The position numbers were made by a program, and so were the translations under genes. This document shows, piece by piece, positions 34,353-43,522 of a stretch of DNA of 64,000 bases. Position 1 is the stretch's first letter; each line of letters opens with the position of its first letter. This stretch comes from CAZZBK01 sp964652155 (lineage in GTDB: Bacteria; Planctomycetota; Planctomycetia; Pirellulales; PNKZ01): assembly GCA_964652155.1 (NCBI GenBank), contig CAZZBK010000011.1, forward strand, positions 1-64,000. Direction: 5' to 3'. Below the pieces are notes generated by a model. It saw only the letters and a list, made by a program, of their open reading frames with translations. It was not told the DNA's origin and did not search any database.

Positions 34353-35372
34353 ATGAGCACGTCTGTTTCTCAAGCAACGATCGAACATGCTGGACTTACG
34401 TCCAGCGCGCAGCGATTCGCGGCGGTGCTCGTTGTATTGACGGTGTCACTTGCCTTACTAGCGGGCTTGTTGCCGCTAAGCGTGTCGATTGTCGGGGTGT
34501 TTCTCTTCGCGGGGCCGCATAACTGGATGGAGGCCCGATACTTTTTGGCGCGTATGCCGCCCCGCTGGGGTGCGCTCTGGATCTTTTTCACGATCGGTAT
34601 CGTGGGGACGGTAGCACTCACCGCGTCGTTCGCGCTATTGCCCTACGTGGCCCGCGAGTGGCGTTGGAGCGCCGAGCAATGGGACATTGCGCTTTCGTCC
34701 TGGAACACGCTGCTCGCGCTCTGGATCGCGGCGCTCGCGTTGCTGCGTGCGGGACAAAATCCGCGTCGCGATTGGAGTTGGCTGCCGCTTGTGACCGGCG
34801 GCGTGGTGGCTCTGGCGTGGCTCTGGCCGTTGGCCTGGGATTTGTCGCTCGTGTATGTGCATCCGCTCGTGGCGCTGTGGTTTCTCGATCGCGAGTTGGG
34901 GCGGCAACACAGCGCGTGGCGTGGCGTGTATCGCCGCGTGCTGCCGCTGGTCCCGATGTGTGTGGCGCTGCTAGCCTGGCAGTTGGCCGGTGCGGCCGAT
35001 TTAAGTGGCGACGACGCACTGAGCTGGCGGATCACGCAACACGCGGGGGCCGATATTGTCCGCGGCGTATCGACTCATTTTCTGGTTGCCACGCATGTGT
35101 TCCTGGAATCGCTGCACTACGCGGTCTGGCTGCTGGCCATTCCGCTGGTGACGTTCACGACCGCGCCGTGGCACTGGAAACAAATTCCACTGGCCCGTCG
35201 CGGCGGAGGCTGGACCGTGTTGGTCAAAACGACATTGCTCGTCGGCGCGACGCTGACCGTTTTGTTCTGGGCCGGCTTTAGCGCCGATTACGCCGTGACC
35301 CGTGACATCTACTTTACGGTGGCCATGTTGCACGTGCTGGCCGAGGTTCCGTTTCTGCTGCGACTCCTTTAG
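34353..35372 (+). CDS. Multi-pass membrane protein with many His residues
   Basis: 339 residues with about 8-9 membrane helices. Notable conserved-looking motifs are FLFAGPHNWMEARYFLARMPPRWG, YVHPLVALWFLDRE, THVFLESLHYAVW and AMLHVLAEVPFLLRLL. The placement of His near helix ends resembles metal-dependent integral membrane enzymes (for example the Brp/Blh or desaturase type), but no such family can be claimed from this. ATG 34353 was chosen over 34320, which abuts the upstream stop. The next membrane gene follows after 23 bases. Confidence 0.75.
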   Translation: MSTSVSQATIEHAGLTSSAQRFAAVLVVLTVSLALLAGLLPLSVSIVGVFLFAGPHNWMEARYFLARMPPRWGALWIFFTIGIVGTVALTASFALLPYVAREWRWSAEQWDIALSSWNTLLALWIAALALLRAGQNPRRDWSWLPLVTGGVVALAWLWPLAWDLSLVYVHPLVALWFLDRELGRQHSAWRGVYRRVLPLVPMCVALLAWQLAGAADLSGDDALSWRITQHAGADIVRGVSTHFLVATHVFLESLHYAVWLLAIPLVTFTTAPWHWKQIPLARRGGGWTVLVKTTLLVGATLTVLFWAGFSADYAVTRDIYFTVAMLHVLAEVPFLLRLL

Positions 35373-35395
35373 CTGAGCCCGGGGGCAACAGGCCG

Positions 35396-35770
35396 ATGGA
35401 CGCGATGCCGCTCTGGGAGTTTTTGCCTTGGGGCTATGCACTGACCGTGCTGATTGAGTTGCCGATCCTGCTCGTTGGCTTGTCGGATCGTCATCCGTGG
35501 CGCGAACGGTTCCTGGCCGGTCTCGCCCTGACGGCGGCCACGTATCCGATTGTGGTCGTCGTGATGCCGCTCATGCTGGGGCTCGACGCGCCGCGCTGGC
35601 TGTACTTGAGCTTGGCCGAGACCTTCGCGCCGCTGGCCGAGTGCGCACTGTTCAAATGGCTGTTCGCGGCTGCGTATCCGCGTGACCCGCGCGCCACGCT
35701 GCGCGACATGGGCGCCATCGTGCTGGCCAACGTGGCATCGTTTGTGATCGGCGAATGGGGTATACTGTGA
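35396..35770 (+). CDS. Small multi-pass membrane protein
   Basis: 124 residues with 3-4 membrane helices (ALTVLIELPILLVGL, FLAGLALTAATYPIVVVVMPLML, ECALFKWLFAA, IVLANVASFVIGEWGIL). It starts with MDAMPLWEFLPWG; ATG 35405 is an alternative. Third of the membrane set beginning at 33759 and probably co-transcribed with it. Function unknown. Confidence 0.65.
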   Translation: MDAMPLWEFLPWGYALTVLIELPILLVGLSDRHPWRERFLAGLALTAATYPIVVVVMPLMLGLDAPRWLYLSLAETFAPLAECALFKWLFAAAYPRDPRATLRDMGAIVLANVASFVIGEWGIL

Positions 35771-35823
35771 ATTCAGCGTTGTTTGTTCGTCCCAATAACG
35801 ATGGCCTGCTTTGTGAGCGCAGG

Positions 35824-36825
35824 ATGATGAAAAATACCGTTCTCCTGTTGGCACTGTGGATCATCACAGGCAATGGGCTTATTGAGGCGGCGGAGGGTGG
35901 GAAGCGGCTGCACGTGTTTATCCTCGCGGGTCAGTCGAACATGGAAGGGCATGGGCTTATTCCCAGCGTGGCCAAGCAAAACGAAGGTCGTGGCAGCCTG
36001 GCGTTTCTCACAAAGAACCCGGCGACCGCGCCTCGCTTCCGTCACCTGCTCGATGCCAGCGGGCAATGGGCGTCGCGGAGCGATGTGTGGATCACGTATC
36101 TGGAGCGGCGTGGCGAGCTCAAACCTGGTTTTGGCGCTAAAGACGATCGCATCGGCCCGGAACTCGGCTTTGGCACGATGGTGGGGGACGCACTCGACGC
36201 GCCGGTGTTGCTCATTAAATGCGCCTGGGGAGGAAAGAGCCTGGCGGTCGATTTTCGTCCGCCGAGCGCCGGCCCCTCGCCGCACAGGTTGAGCGATCGA
36301 GAGCGCGAAGCGCTGGCGAAAGACCCGGGCGTGGTGGGCAAGTACTATCGCGAGGTGCTCACGATCACGCGGGGCGTGCTGGCCGATCTGAAGACGCATT
36401 GTCCCGCCTACGACGGCCAAGGCTACGAGTTGGCGGGCTTTGGCTGGCATCAAGGCTGGAACGACCGGATCAACGACGCGTTCAACCAGGAGTACGAGAG
36501 CAACATGGCGCACTTCATCCGCGACATGCGTCGCGAGTTGGGCGTGGCCAAGCTGCCGTTTGTCATAGCCGAGACGGGCATGGGCGGCCGCGAAGAAATT
36601 CATCCGCGGGCCTTGTCGCTGATGAAAGGGCAGGCCGCCGTGGCCGAGTACTCCGAGTTCAAGGGAAACGTCGCGTTTGTCAAGACGCAATCGTTTTGGC
36701 GACCGAAGGAGGAATCTCCTTCGGGACAAGGCTATCATTGGAATCAGAACGCCGAGACGTATTATTTAATTGGCGAAGGGATGGGGCAGGCGATGCTCCG
36801 CCTGCGCGGCCAGCAAGGCGGTTAA
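35824..36825 (+). CDS. Exported SASA-domain carbohydrate esterase
   Basis: 333 residues. The signal peptide is residues 1-22 (core VLLLALWIITG). The SASA (sialate O-acetylesterase, CE6-like) nucleophile motif is LAGQSNMEGHG, with Gly-rich WGGKSLAVDFRPP for the second block and FGWHQGWND for the third. The expected activity is removal of O-acetyl groups from glycans outside the cytoplasm. ATG 35824 was chosen because the signal peptide starts there; the earlier frame start overlaps the upstream membrane gene. Confidence 0.9.
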   Translation: MMKNTVLLLALWIITGNGLIEAAEGGKRLHVFILAGQSNMEGHGLIPSVAKQNEGRGSLAFLTKNPATAPRFRHLLDASGQWASRSDVWITYLERRGELKPGFGAKDDRIGPELGFGTMVGDALDAPVLLIKCAWGGKSLAVDFRPPSAGPSPHRLSDREREALAKDPGVVGKYYREVLTITRGVLADLKTHCPAYDGQGYELAGFGWHQGWNDRINDAFNQEYESNMAHFIRDMRRELGVAKLPFVIAETGMGGREEIHPRALSLMKGQAAVAEYSEFKGNVAFVKTQSFWRPKEESPSGQGYHWNQNAETYYLIGEGMGQAMLRLRGQQGG

Positions 36826-36974
36826 GCGTCGGCCTTTTTCGCCCAATTACGGGGCATTTACGGACTCTGAACGCGCCCCCGGCTTGACCGCCAGGGGGCT
36901 CGCAGGCGATGTTATTCGATTCAACGCGCGGCCCGGTCGCCGCCATCGATGGACCCTGCGAAAGTTATTGCGAT

Positions 36975-38063
36975 ATGGAAGCTGGCATCGTCGGTCTGCC
37001 CAACGTGGGCAAGAGCACCCTGTTCAACGCGCTCACGTGCTCCAAGCAAGCACAGAGCGCGAACTATCCGTTCTGCACGATCGAACCCAACGAAGGGGTC
37101 GTGAGCGTGCCGGACGACCGGTTGCAACGAATCGCCCATTACATCTCGACGAAGAAGATCATCCCCGCCGCGCTCAAGCTGGTCGACATTGCCGGCATCG
37201 TGCGTGGAGCCAGCGAGGGGCAAGGGCTTGGTAACAAATTCCTGAGCCACATTCGCGAGGTCGATGCCATTCTGCAAGTGGTCCGCTGCTTTGAAGACCC
37301 CGACGTGATCCATGTGGCCGGGTCGGTCAACCCGGTGAGCGATATCGAGACGATCGAGATCGAGTTGATGCTGGCCGACATCCAGACGCTCGACGTCGCG
37401 CTCCCCAAGGCCGAGCGAACCGCCAAGAGCGGCGACAAAGAGGCCAAGCTGCGTGTCGAGGCGATCAAGAAATGCCTGGCCCATCTGGCCACCGATCAAC
37501 CGCTGCGCAAGTTGACGATGGATCCTATCGAGGCCAAGTCGATTGCCAGCTTTGGCCTGATGACCGCCAAGAGGGTATTGTACGTAGCCAACGTCGACGA
37601 GAACGACTTGCATGGCGCGGGGCGACTCGTGCAAGAAGTGAAACAATACGCCGCCCAGATCGGTGCGTCGGTCGTGCCTGTCTGCGCCAAGCTCGAAGCC
37701 GAACTGGCTGAACTGGACGAGGCCGATCGCGCCGAGATGCTCGCCTCGGTGGGGCTCAAAGAGCCGGCGCTGGCCGCGCTCGCGCGCGAGGCGTATCGCG
37801 TGCTCGGGGTGCAAAGCTACTTCACGGCCGGCGAGATCGAGGTGCGTGCCTGGACCATTCCGATTGGCGCGACCGCGCCGCAAGCGGCCGGAGTCATCCA
37901 CACCGACTTCGAGAAAGGCTTCATCCGCGCGGAGATATACACCCTGGCCGACCTTGAGCAGTACAAGTCGGAAAAGGAAATTCGCCAGATGGGCAAACTC
38001 CGCACCGAAGGCAAAGCCTACGTCATGCAAGACGGCGATATCTGCCACTTCTTGTTCAACTAA
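36975..38063 (+). CDS. ychF: YchF/Obg-type ATPase
   Basis: 362 residues, the standard length. P-loop GLPNVGKST, switch motifs, and NVDEND at the G4 position (NxxE rather than NKxD, which explains the ATP preference of YchF). VDIAGIVRGASEGQGLGNKFL and the C-terminal TGS-like region (RAWTIPIGATAPQAAGVIHTDFEKGFIRAE) are diagnostic. It is a ribosome- and proteasome-associated ATPase involved in stress response in other organisms. The start ATG 36975 yields MEAGIVGLPN, as in orthologues. Confidence 0.96.
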   Translation: MEAGIVGLPNVGKSTLFNALTCSKQAQSANYPFCTIEPNEGVVSVPDDRLQRIAHYISTKKIIPAALKLVDIAGIVRGASEGQGLGNKFLSHIREVDAILQVVRCFEDPDVIHVAGSVNPVSDIETIEIELMLADIQTLDVALPKAERTAKSGDKEAKLRVEAIKKCLAHLATDQPLRKLTMDPIEAKSIASFGLMTAKRVLYVANVDENDLHGAGRLVQEVKQYAAQIGASVVPVCAKLEAELAELDEADRAEMLASVGLKEPALAALAREAYRVLGVQSYFTAGEIEVRAWTIPIGATAPQAAGVIHTDFEKGFIRAEIYTLADLEQYKSEKEIRQMGKLRTEGKAYVMQDGDICHFLFN

Positions 38064-38162
38064 GCGGCCTGGAAATGCTTGCTTCCGCTTCCGTGGCGCG
38101 CCATGATACGCGCTCCCACGGGGTCTCGTCGAGAAGCACTGCCTCCAGAAGGACGTCCGCAC

Positions 38163-40442
38163 ATGAATCTCGCTCGCCAGGTTGCTTGGTTCAGTGTCTG
38201 GCTGACCACAGGTGTCGTCGCCGCAATTGAGCCCATCACCGGCATCGACGCGCAGCCGCTGGCCGCGCAGGCCCAACGGGTCGCACAGGCCCTCGAATTG
38301 CGCGGCGCACCGCTCACCGCGGCGCAGCAGACTCAACTCGACGCCGCGCTCAAAGCCTCGTCGGCGCTCGAACGCTCACGCGGCATCCAACAGGTCCTCG
38401 ACCCACTCTGTCTGGCCGTGGTCAACATCAATCCGGAGAGCCGCGTCAAGGTCGAGCCGGGTCCGGCCAAGCCCGAGTTGCTCCAAAACGGCTGGCGTAT
38501 TTTCCTGGTCAAGGTCCACAACGAGGCTGGCGTGAACGCCCCGCTGCGGGTGTCGAGCCCGAACGCCTTGAACATGCTCAAGACCTCGACCGGCAAGGCT
38601 GACCCACCCAAGACCATCACCGCCGAATTGTATGAGCAGCGTTGGCTGGAACTGGCCACGTATGACGAGCAGCCGTTGAATAGCACGCTTTCGGGCTTTA
38701 CAGTCGAGTACCGAATCGTTGAGCTGTACAGTCGAGACCTTGGCCCGCGTGAAGCCAAGCTGATGTTCGACGTGGGCCAGGGGACACAGGACCTTGGTTT
38801 TCGCAACGAGCTGAGCGTGCTATTCCGTTGCGAGAGCGCGGTCACGGTGACGCTCGACATTCTGGACGACGACGGCCGGCCGACGGTTGGCCAGTTCGTG
38901 TTCCAAGACGCGCGGGGGCGAATCTACCCGGCCAAGGCGCGTCGCATGGCCCCCGATTTGTACTTTCACGACCAGATCTATCGCCGCAGCGGTGACAGCG
39001 TGCAGTTGCCCCCGGGAAAGTTCCAAGTCACCTACACGCGTGGTCCCGAGTACCGCGTGTTGCAGCGCGAGATCACGGTGCCCGACGCCAAGACGCATCG
39101 CGAATCGTTTCGGCTCGTCCGCTGGATCAAGCTGACCGATCACCATTGGTACTCGGGCGATCATCACGTCCACGCCGCGGGATGCAAGCATTACGAGTCG
39201 CCTGCCGAAGGGGTGCAGCCGGCCGACATGATGTTGCACATCGTGGGCGAAGACCTGAACGTGGGTTGCGTGCTGTCGTGGGGACCGTGCTGGTATTACC
39301 AGAAGCAGTTCTTCGATGGCCAGGTGCATCGTCTCTCGACGCCGCAGTATTTAATGCGATACGACGTCGAGGTGTCGGGGTTCCCCAGTTCGCATGCCGG
39401 GCATTTGTGCCTGATTCGACTCAAGGAAGACGACTATCCGGGCACGTCGAAGATCGAGGACTGGCCCAGTTGGGACCTGCCGGTGCTCAAGTGGGGGCGC
39501 GAGCAAGGGGGCATCGTCGGCTTCTCGCACAGCGGTTGGGGCTTGCAGGTGCCGGCCACCAAACTGCCCACGCTCGACATGCCCAAGTTCGATGGCATTG
39601 GCGCCAACGAGTATGTCGTCGACACAACGCATGGCGTGTGCGACTTTATCTCGACCGTCGACACACCCGCCATTTGGGAATTGAACATCTGGTATCACAC
39701 GCTCAACTGCGGCATGACGACCCGCATCAGCGGCGAGACGGACTTCCCCTGTATTTACGGCGAGCGTGTGGGCTTGGGCCGCTCGTATGTCAAACTGCCC
39801 GCGGGTCAGCCGCTCGATTATGATCGCTGGGCCGAGGGGATTCGCGCCGGACGATGTTACGTGGGGGACGGGCTCTCGCACCTGATTGACTATCGACTTG
39901 GCGATTTGGGCGTGGGCGAGCCAGGAGACGGCGGCCGGTCGAGTGTCATCGCGGTGAAGCCAGGCCAATCGCTCAAAGCCCGCGTCAAGGCGGCAGCCCT
40001 GCTGGCCAACACGCCGCGCGACGACATTCGCTCGAAGCCACTCGACCAAAAACCGTATTGGCACGTCGAACGCGCCCGTATCGGCGCGACCAACACCGTG
40101 CCGGTCGGACTCATTGTTAACGGCCGGGTGGTTGAGACCAAACCGCTAGTGGCCGACGGCAAGACGGTCGACGTGGAGTTCGATTGGACTCCTGAGCAGT
40201 CGAGTTGGGTGGCGGTGCGGGTCTTTCCCAGTTCGCACACCAATCCGATCTTTGTTGAAGTGGCCGGTCAGTCGATCCACGCCAGTCGGCAGAGTGCCCA
40301 GTGGTGCTTGGATGCGGTGGACGTGTGCTGGAAATCAAAAGAGCCGCGAATTCGTGAGACCGAAAAGGCAGCCGCCGCCGCGGCCTATGAGCACGCGCGG
40401 AAAATTTATCGCGCCGCGCTCGCCGCCGCGAAGGTCGATTAG
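38163..40442 (+). CDS. Exported CehA/McbA-family metallohydrolase (PHP-like)
   Basis: 759 residues. A short hydrophobic signal (VAWFSVWLTTGVVA) is followed by about 300 residues of beta-rich modules. The CehA/McbA catalytic region follows: HHWYSGDHHVHAAGCKHYESP, FSHSGWGL and later RAGRCYVGDGLSHLIDY. A C-terminal beta domain ends in a charged Ala-rich helix. Family members hydrolyse esters or amides with a metal-dependent PHP-like site; exported planctomycete members are common and their substrates unknown. AGAAGGA precedes ATG 38163. Convergent with the PAP2 gene (10-base gap). Confidence 0.88.
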   Translation: MNLARQVAWFSVWLTTGVVAAIEPITGIDAQPLAAQAQRVAQALELRGAPLTAAQQTQLDAALKASSALERSRGIQQVLDPLCLAVVNINPESRVKVEPGPAKPELLQNGWRIFLVKVHNEAGVNAPLRVSSPNALNMLKTSTGKADPPKTITAELYEQRWLELATYDEQPLNSTLSGFTVEYRIVELYSRDLGPREAKLMFDVGQGTQDLGFRNELSVLFRCESAVTVTLDILDDDGRPTVGQFVFQDARGRIYPAKARRMAPDLYFHDQIYRRSGDSVQLPPGKFQVTYTRGPEYRVLQREITVPDAKTHRESFRLVRWIKLTDHHWYSGDHHVHAAGCKHYESPAEGVQPADMMLHIVGEDLNVGCVLSWGPCWYYQKQFFDGQVHRLSTPQYLMRYDVEVSGFPSSHAGHLCLIRLKEDDYPGTSKIEDWPSWDLPVLKWGREQGGIVGFSHSGWGLQVPATKLPTLDMPKFDGIGANEYVVDTTHGVCDFISTVDTPAIWELNIWYHTLNCGMTTRISGETDFPCIYGERVGLGRSYVKLPAGQPLDYDRWAEGIRAGRCYVGDGLSHLIDYRLGDLGVGEPGDGGRSSVIAVKPGQSLKARVKAAALLANTPRDDIRSKPLDQKPYWHVERARIGATNTVPVGLIVNGRVVETKPLVADGKTVDVEFDWTPEQSSWVAVRVFPSSHTNPIFVEVAGQSIHASRQSAQWCLDAVDVCWKSKEPRIRETEKAAAAAAYEHARKIYRAALAAAKVD

Positions 40443-40451
40443 TGTCGAGTG

Positions 40452-41516
40452 CTAACGATGCCACTCGAAGGTCAGTCCCTGGGCGTTGGGGGCTCCGTAA
40501 GGGAAAATCCGCACGCCGGTGCTCCCCTCGGTCTGACTAACGGCCGACACGGCACAGACGCCCATGCTCCAGCCCAAGATCACCTGCGAGAGATAATGCG
40601 CGTCGTCGTTGACGCGCGACAAGCCCGTGAGCGTCGAACCGCCGACCAAGGCCAGCTTGAGCGGAATCGAGTCGGTCATCTGCGCGGCGGTCAAAAAGGG
40701 GATCGACCCCATGAAAGCGTGACCACTCACGCCATTGGTGTCTTGAAACGGTCGCCAGGCGCTGTTGTACGGCTGCTCGGCGGGCCGCGAGGCACCGGTC
40801 ACGAACTGCATGAGCAGCATGGGCGGGAAGCCGACCGCCGTGGCGCGAAACGAGCGTTGCCCCCATTGTCCGATCCAGCCGCCGACGGGCCGCTCATCGA
40901 ACGTCGCTCCAATGAGCATGGCCGCCGCATAACTGGGCAGCACCACCAATCCTTCACCGAACACCTTGAAGGCATGCATGGTCGACGACTGGCCGATGTT
41001 GTTCTGCCACGAGTCGCGAAACTGCTGATCGAGCGTCGTGTTGGCGAGAATGGCTCCGCCGCCAAACACGAGCGACATGCGGCCCACGTTTTGCCAGGTG
41101 TAATAGTTGCTGTGATCGGAGACGATCTGCGCCATGAACAAGCGCGAGCGCGCGACCGGCCCGTACGTCATGGGGACATCGTTGACCAGCGGACTCGGCT
41201 CGAATAGGCCCGAGCCATCAAACGCCGACGGGGAAGGTCGCCACGGGTCTTGGCCTGGGGCGGGGATGGTCTCCCCGGAAGACGGTGGCGTCGCGGGCAA
41301 TAGCGATGACGGTGGAGCAATGGCCGACGCAAACGGTTGATCGGCCGCCAGGGGCTTCACCTCGTTGGTGACCAACCGAATGGGCAACTCTTGGGGGCGA
41401 GGAAACTGCTGCGCCCCGAACTGCGATATCACCGCCCGATCGACCTGCGCCCACGCCGGCGTCGTGAGCAGCGTCACGGCGAGCAGCAGATACATACATC
41501 GCAGCGGAGATTTCAT
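40452..41516 (-). CDS. Exported PAP2-superfamily phosphatase-like protein
   Basis: 354 residues with a signal peptide (core LLLAVTLLTTPAWA). A Pro/Ala-rich region of about 90 residues precedes five or six hydrophobic segments that carry the phosphatase motifs: a C1-like SAWRPFQDTNG, C2 GVSGHAFMGSIP (Ser-Gly-His), and C3 SRVNDDAHYLSQVILGW. In C3 the usual Asp of HxxSD is Gln. It may dephosphorylate a lipid or polyprenyl phosphate, or be catalytically altered. Its C-terminus reaches the end of the CehA-like gene on the other strand. Confidence 0.82.
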   Translation of the reverse strand: MKSPLRCMYLLLAVTLLTTPAWAQVDRAVISQFGAQQFPRPQELPIRLVTNEVKPLAADQPFASAIAPPSSLLPATPPSSGETIPAPGQDPWRPSPSAFDGSGLFEPSPLVNDVPMTYGPVARSRLFMAQIVSDHSNYYTWQNVGRMSLVFGGGAILANTTLDQQFRDSWQNNIGQSSTMHAFKVFGEGLVVLPSYAAAMLIGATFDERPVGGWIGQWGQRSFRATAVGFPPMLLMQFVTGASRPAEQPYNSAWRPFQDTNGVSGHAFMGSIPFLTAAQMTDSIPLKLALVGGSTLTGLSRVNDDAHYLSQVILGWSMGVCAVSAVSQTEGSTGVRIFPYGAPNAQGLTFEWHR

Positions 41517-41682
41517 GCGGTCGAAGGCATTCCAATTGGGGCGGGCGAACAGACGCCCGAAATCGGTCTCAGCGAGGGGTTGCGGATTGTGACGACCACC
41601 GTCGACCGCCGCAAGATCAACCCCGGCCTAACGCGTTTGTCGTGCGCGAGTTAGTTGTCTCGCCGCGGCACGCTAGCACAGG

Positions 41683-43407
41683 TTATTGCTGGGCCGACCG
41701 CTGGGGCTTAAACGCGAAAAACGTCATGCGATCCTTTTCGGCAAGCAGTTTGTGGACAGTCGCGCACTGGTCAAGCCGCTCCAACTCGCCTTGTCGAGAT
41801 AGCAGATCGCACACCCAAGCTGGCGCAAGCCCATGGGTTCGCTCGGCCTGACGGACCTCGTCACGATGAGGGAATTTACCAAAGTGATCCTCGCGCTCGA
41901 TATTCAGCGGCAAGTAATAGCCAATCTGGCTTTCGGGCAACTCGAGCATGTAAAGCCGCTCCCCCGCGCGAAGCGTGCGGCTCACGCGCTGGGCCAGCTC
42001 GGCCTGCGGCCGATACGAGTCGTAGGCCGGGACCACGAGTGTGTACGCTCCCGCGCTGACCAGCCAGGCGACTGCGAACAGTGACACGAGCTGTGCGGTG
42101 ATTTGCCTGCGGGCTTCGAAATACACGACCGCGAGCAGGCCGACGCCGATCACCCCCATCAGACTGGCGATCCATTCCGCGCGGCGCACACCGAGTTGCA
42201 CCACCACCACGGCTGCCGTCGTGCAACCGAGCACGGCGAGCGTTCCCCACGTCGCGCTCCGTAGTCGCACGGTGCGAAAGCGCCAGGCCAGGTGTTGCCA
42301 CATGCCGGCCGCCGCAAACACCGCCAGCGGCGCAAAGAGCGGAATCGGATAGTGCTTCGATTTGAACGAGCTGGCGGCCAGAATGGCCATGCCCCCCAAA
42401 AACCAGCATGCGAGCCACTGCCAACGCGCGTCATGCCACCAACCGCGGCGCGCGCAGTGCCACACCCCCACGAGCACGAGCGGAAACCACGGCAGCAGCA
42501 TCAACGGAACCGAGTAGAAGTAACTCCACCACGGATCGTTCAACCCCATCGTCCCTTGAAATCGGCCGAAGGTATGCGCCGTCATCCACTCGACGATCGG
42601 CGGATGCATGCGGTACGCGGCCAGCAGCCACGCTCCGACGATCGCCGCGAACGTGAGCAAGCCCCACGGGTTGATAAAGAACTTGGCGCGACGTAACTCG
42701 CCCTGCGCCAAAATGAACAGCCCGCAACTCGCGCCGACGAGCACCGGCCCGATGAGCGACTTGATAAGAAAGCAATAGGCGAGCAGCGCGTAGAACAGTA
42801 CCGGCGCCCAGCGGCTCTGCCAGCGTTCTTCGTGCGGCCCCACCTGTGAGCGTGCGTAGACCACCATCGCGGCCGTGTTGAACAGCGCCAGCGCGGTGTC
42901 GGCTTCGGCCAAGCGCCCCTGCAAAGTCACATGCACGCTGGTCAGATACACGAGCGACGTAAGCACACCGAGCCGGCGCCCAAACCAGTTCGCCGCGAGC
43001 GACCCGATCAGCCAAGCGGTGAGGACGACCGACAGCACGCTGGGCAGCCGCGCGACCCATTCAGCATCGCTCTGAAACAGCCCCAGGCTCGCGGCGATCA
43101 GCCACGTATTGCCCGGCGGCTTGTCGAGGAATGGCACTCCGCTGATCCGCGGAATGATAAAATCTCCTGTGGCCAGCATCTCGCGCGCCGGCTGAGCGTA
43201 CACCACCTCGTGATAGGTCAGCACACGTGAGCTGCCCAAGCCGATAAGCAGCATCGACAACCCGAAGAACCAGACCAGGGCGACGTCCATGCGCTCGAGT
43301 CGGCGGGGGAGATATTCGTTCGCCGAGTCGTTGGACACGTGCAGGCCCGGTGGCTGCGGCGCCACCGACGGGCCGCGGACGCGCGACATAACGGAAGAAA
43401 TAGACAC
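41683..43407 (-). CDS. GT39/ArnT-like membrane glycosyltransferase
   Basis: 574 residues with about 11-12 membrane helices. After the first helix the acidic loop HEVVYAQPAREMLATGD and FLDKPPGNTWL match the ArnT/PMT-2 family that uses polyprenyl-phosphate sugars. RLAEADTALALF, and SSFKSKHYPIPLFAPLAVF later, fit the same family. A GTG start at 43407 has AAGGAGG 10 bases upstream; ATG 43389 is the alternative. A probable role is adding a sugar to a lipid, protein or glycan on the outer face of the membrane. Confidence 0.88.
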   Translation of the reverse strand: MSISSVMSRVRGPSVAPQPPGLHVSNDSANEYLPRRLERMDVALVWFFGLSMLLIGLGSSRVLTYHEVVYAQPAREMLATGDFIIPRISGVPFLDKPPGNTWLIAASLGLFQSDAEWVARLPSVLSVVLTAWLIGSLAANWFGRRLGVLTSLVYLTSVHVTLQGRLAEADTALALFNTAAMVVYARSQVGPHEERWQSRWAPVLFYALLAYCFLIKSLIGPVLVGASCGLFILAQGELRRAKFFINPWGLLTFAAIVGAWLLAAYRMHPPIVEWMTAHTFGRFQGTMGLNDPWWSYFYSVPLMLLPWFPLVLVGVWHCARRGWWHDARWQWLACWFLGGMAILAASSFKSKHYPIPLFAPLAVFAAAGMWQHLAWRFRTVRLRSATWGTLAVLGCTTAAVVVVQLGVRRAEWIASLMGVIGVGLLAVVYFEARRQITAQLVSLFAVAWLVSAGAYTLVVPAYDSYRPQAELAQRVSRTLRAGERLYMLELPESQIGYYLPLNIEREDHFGKFPHRDEVRQAERTHGLAPAWVCDLLSRQGELERLDQCATVHKLLAEKDRMTFFAFKPQRSAQQ

Positions 43408-43522
43408 GCCAGACGGCCTCCTTGCCGAAAGGATATGCGCTCAAATCGGATGCGTGATTTATCGACCTTAACCGGGCAAATGGTCAAGAGCACTCGCCAT
43501 CGCCCTGCTAGCACGCGGCGAT

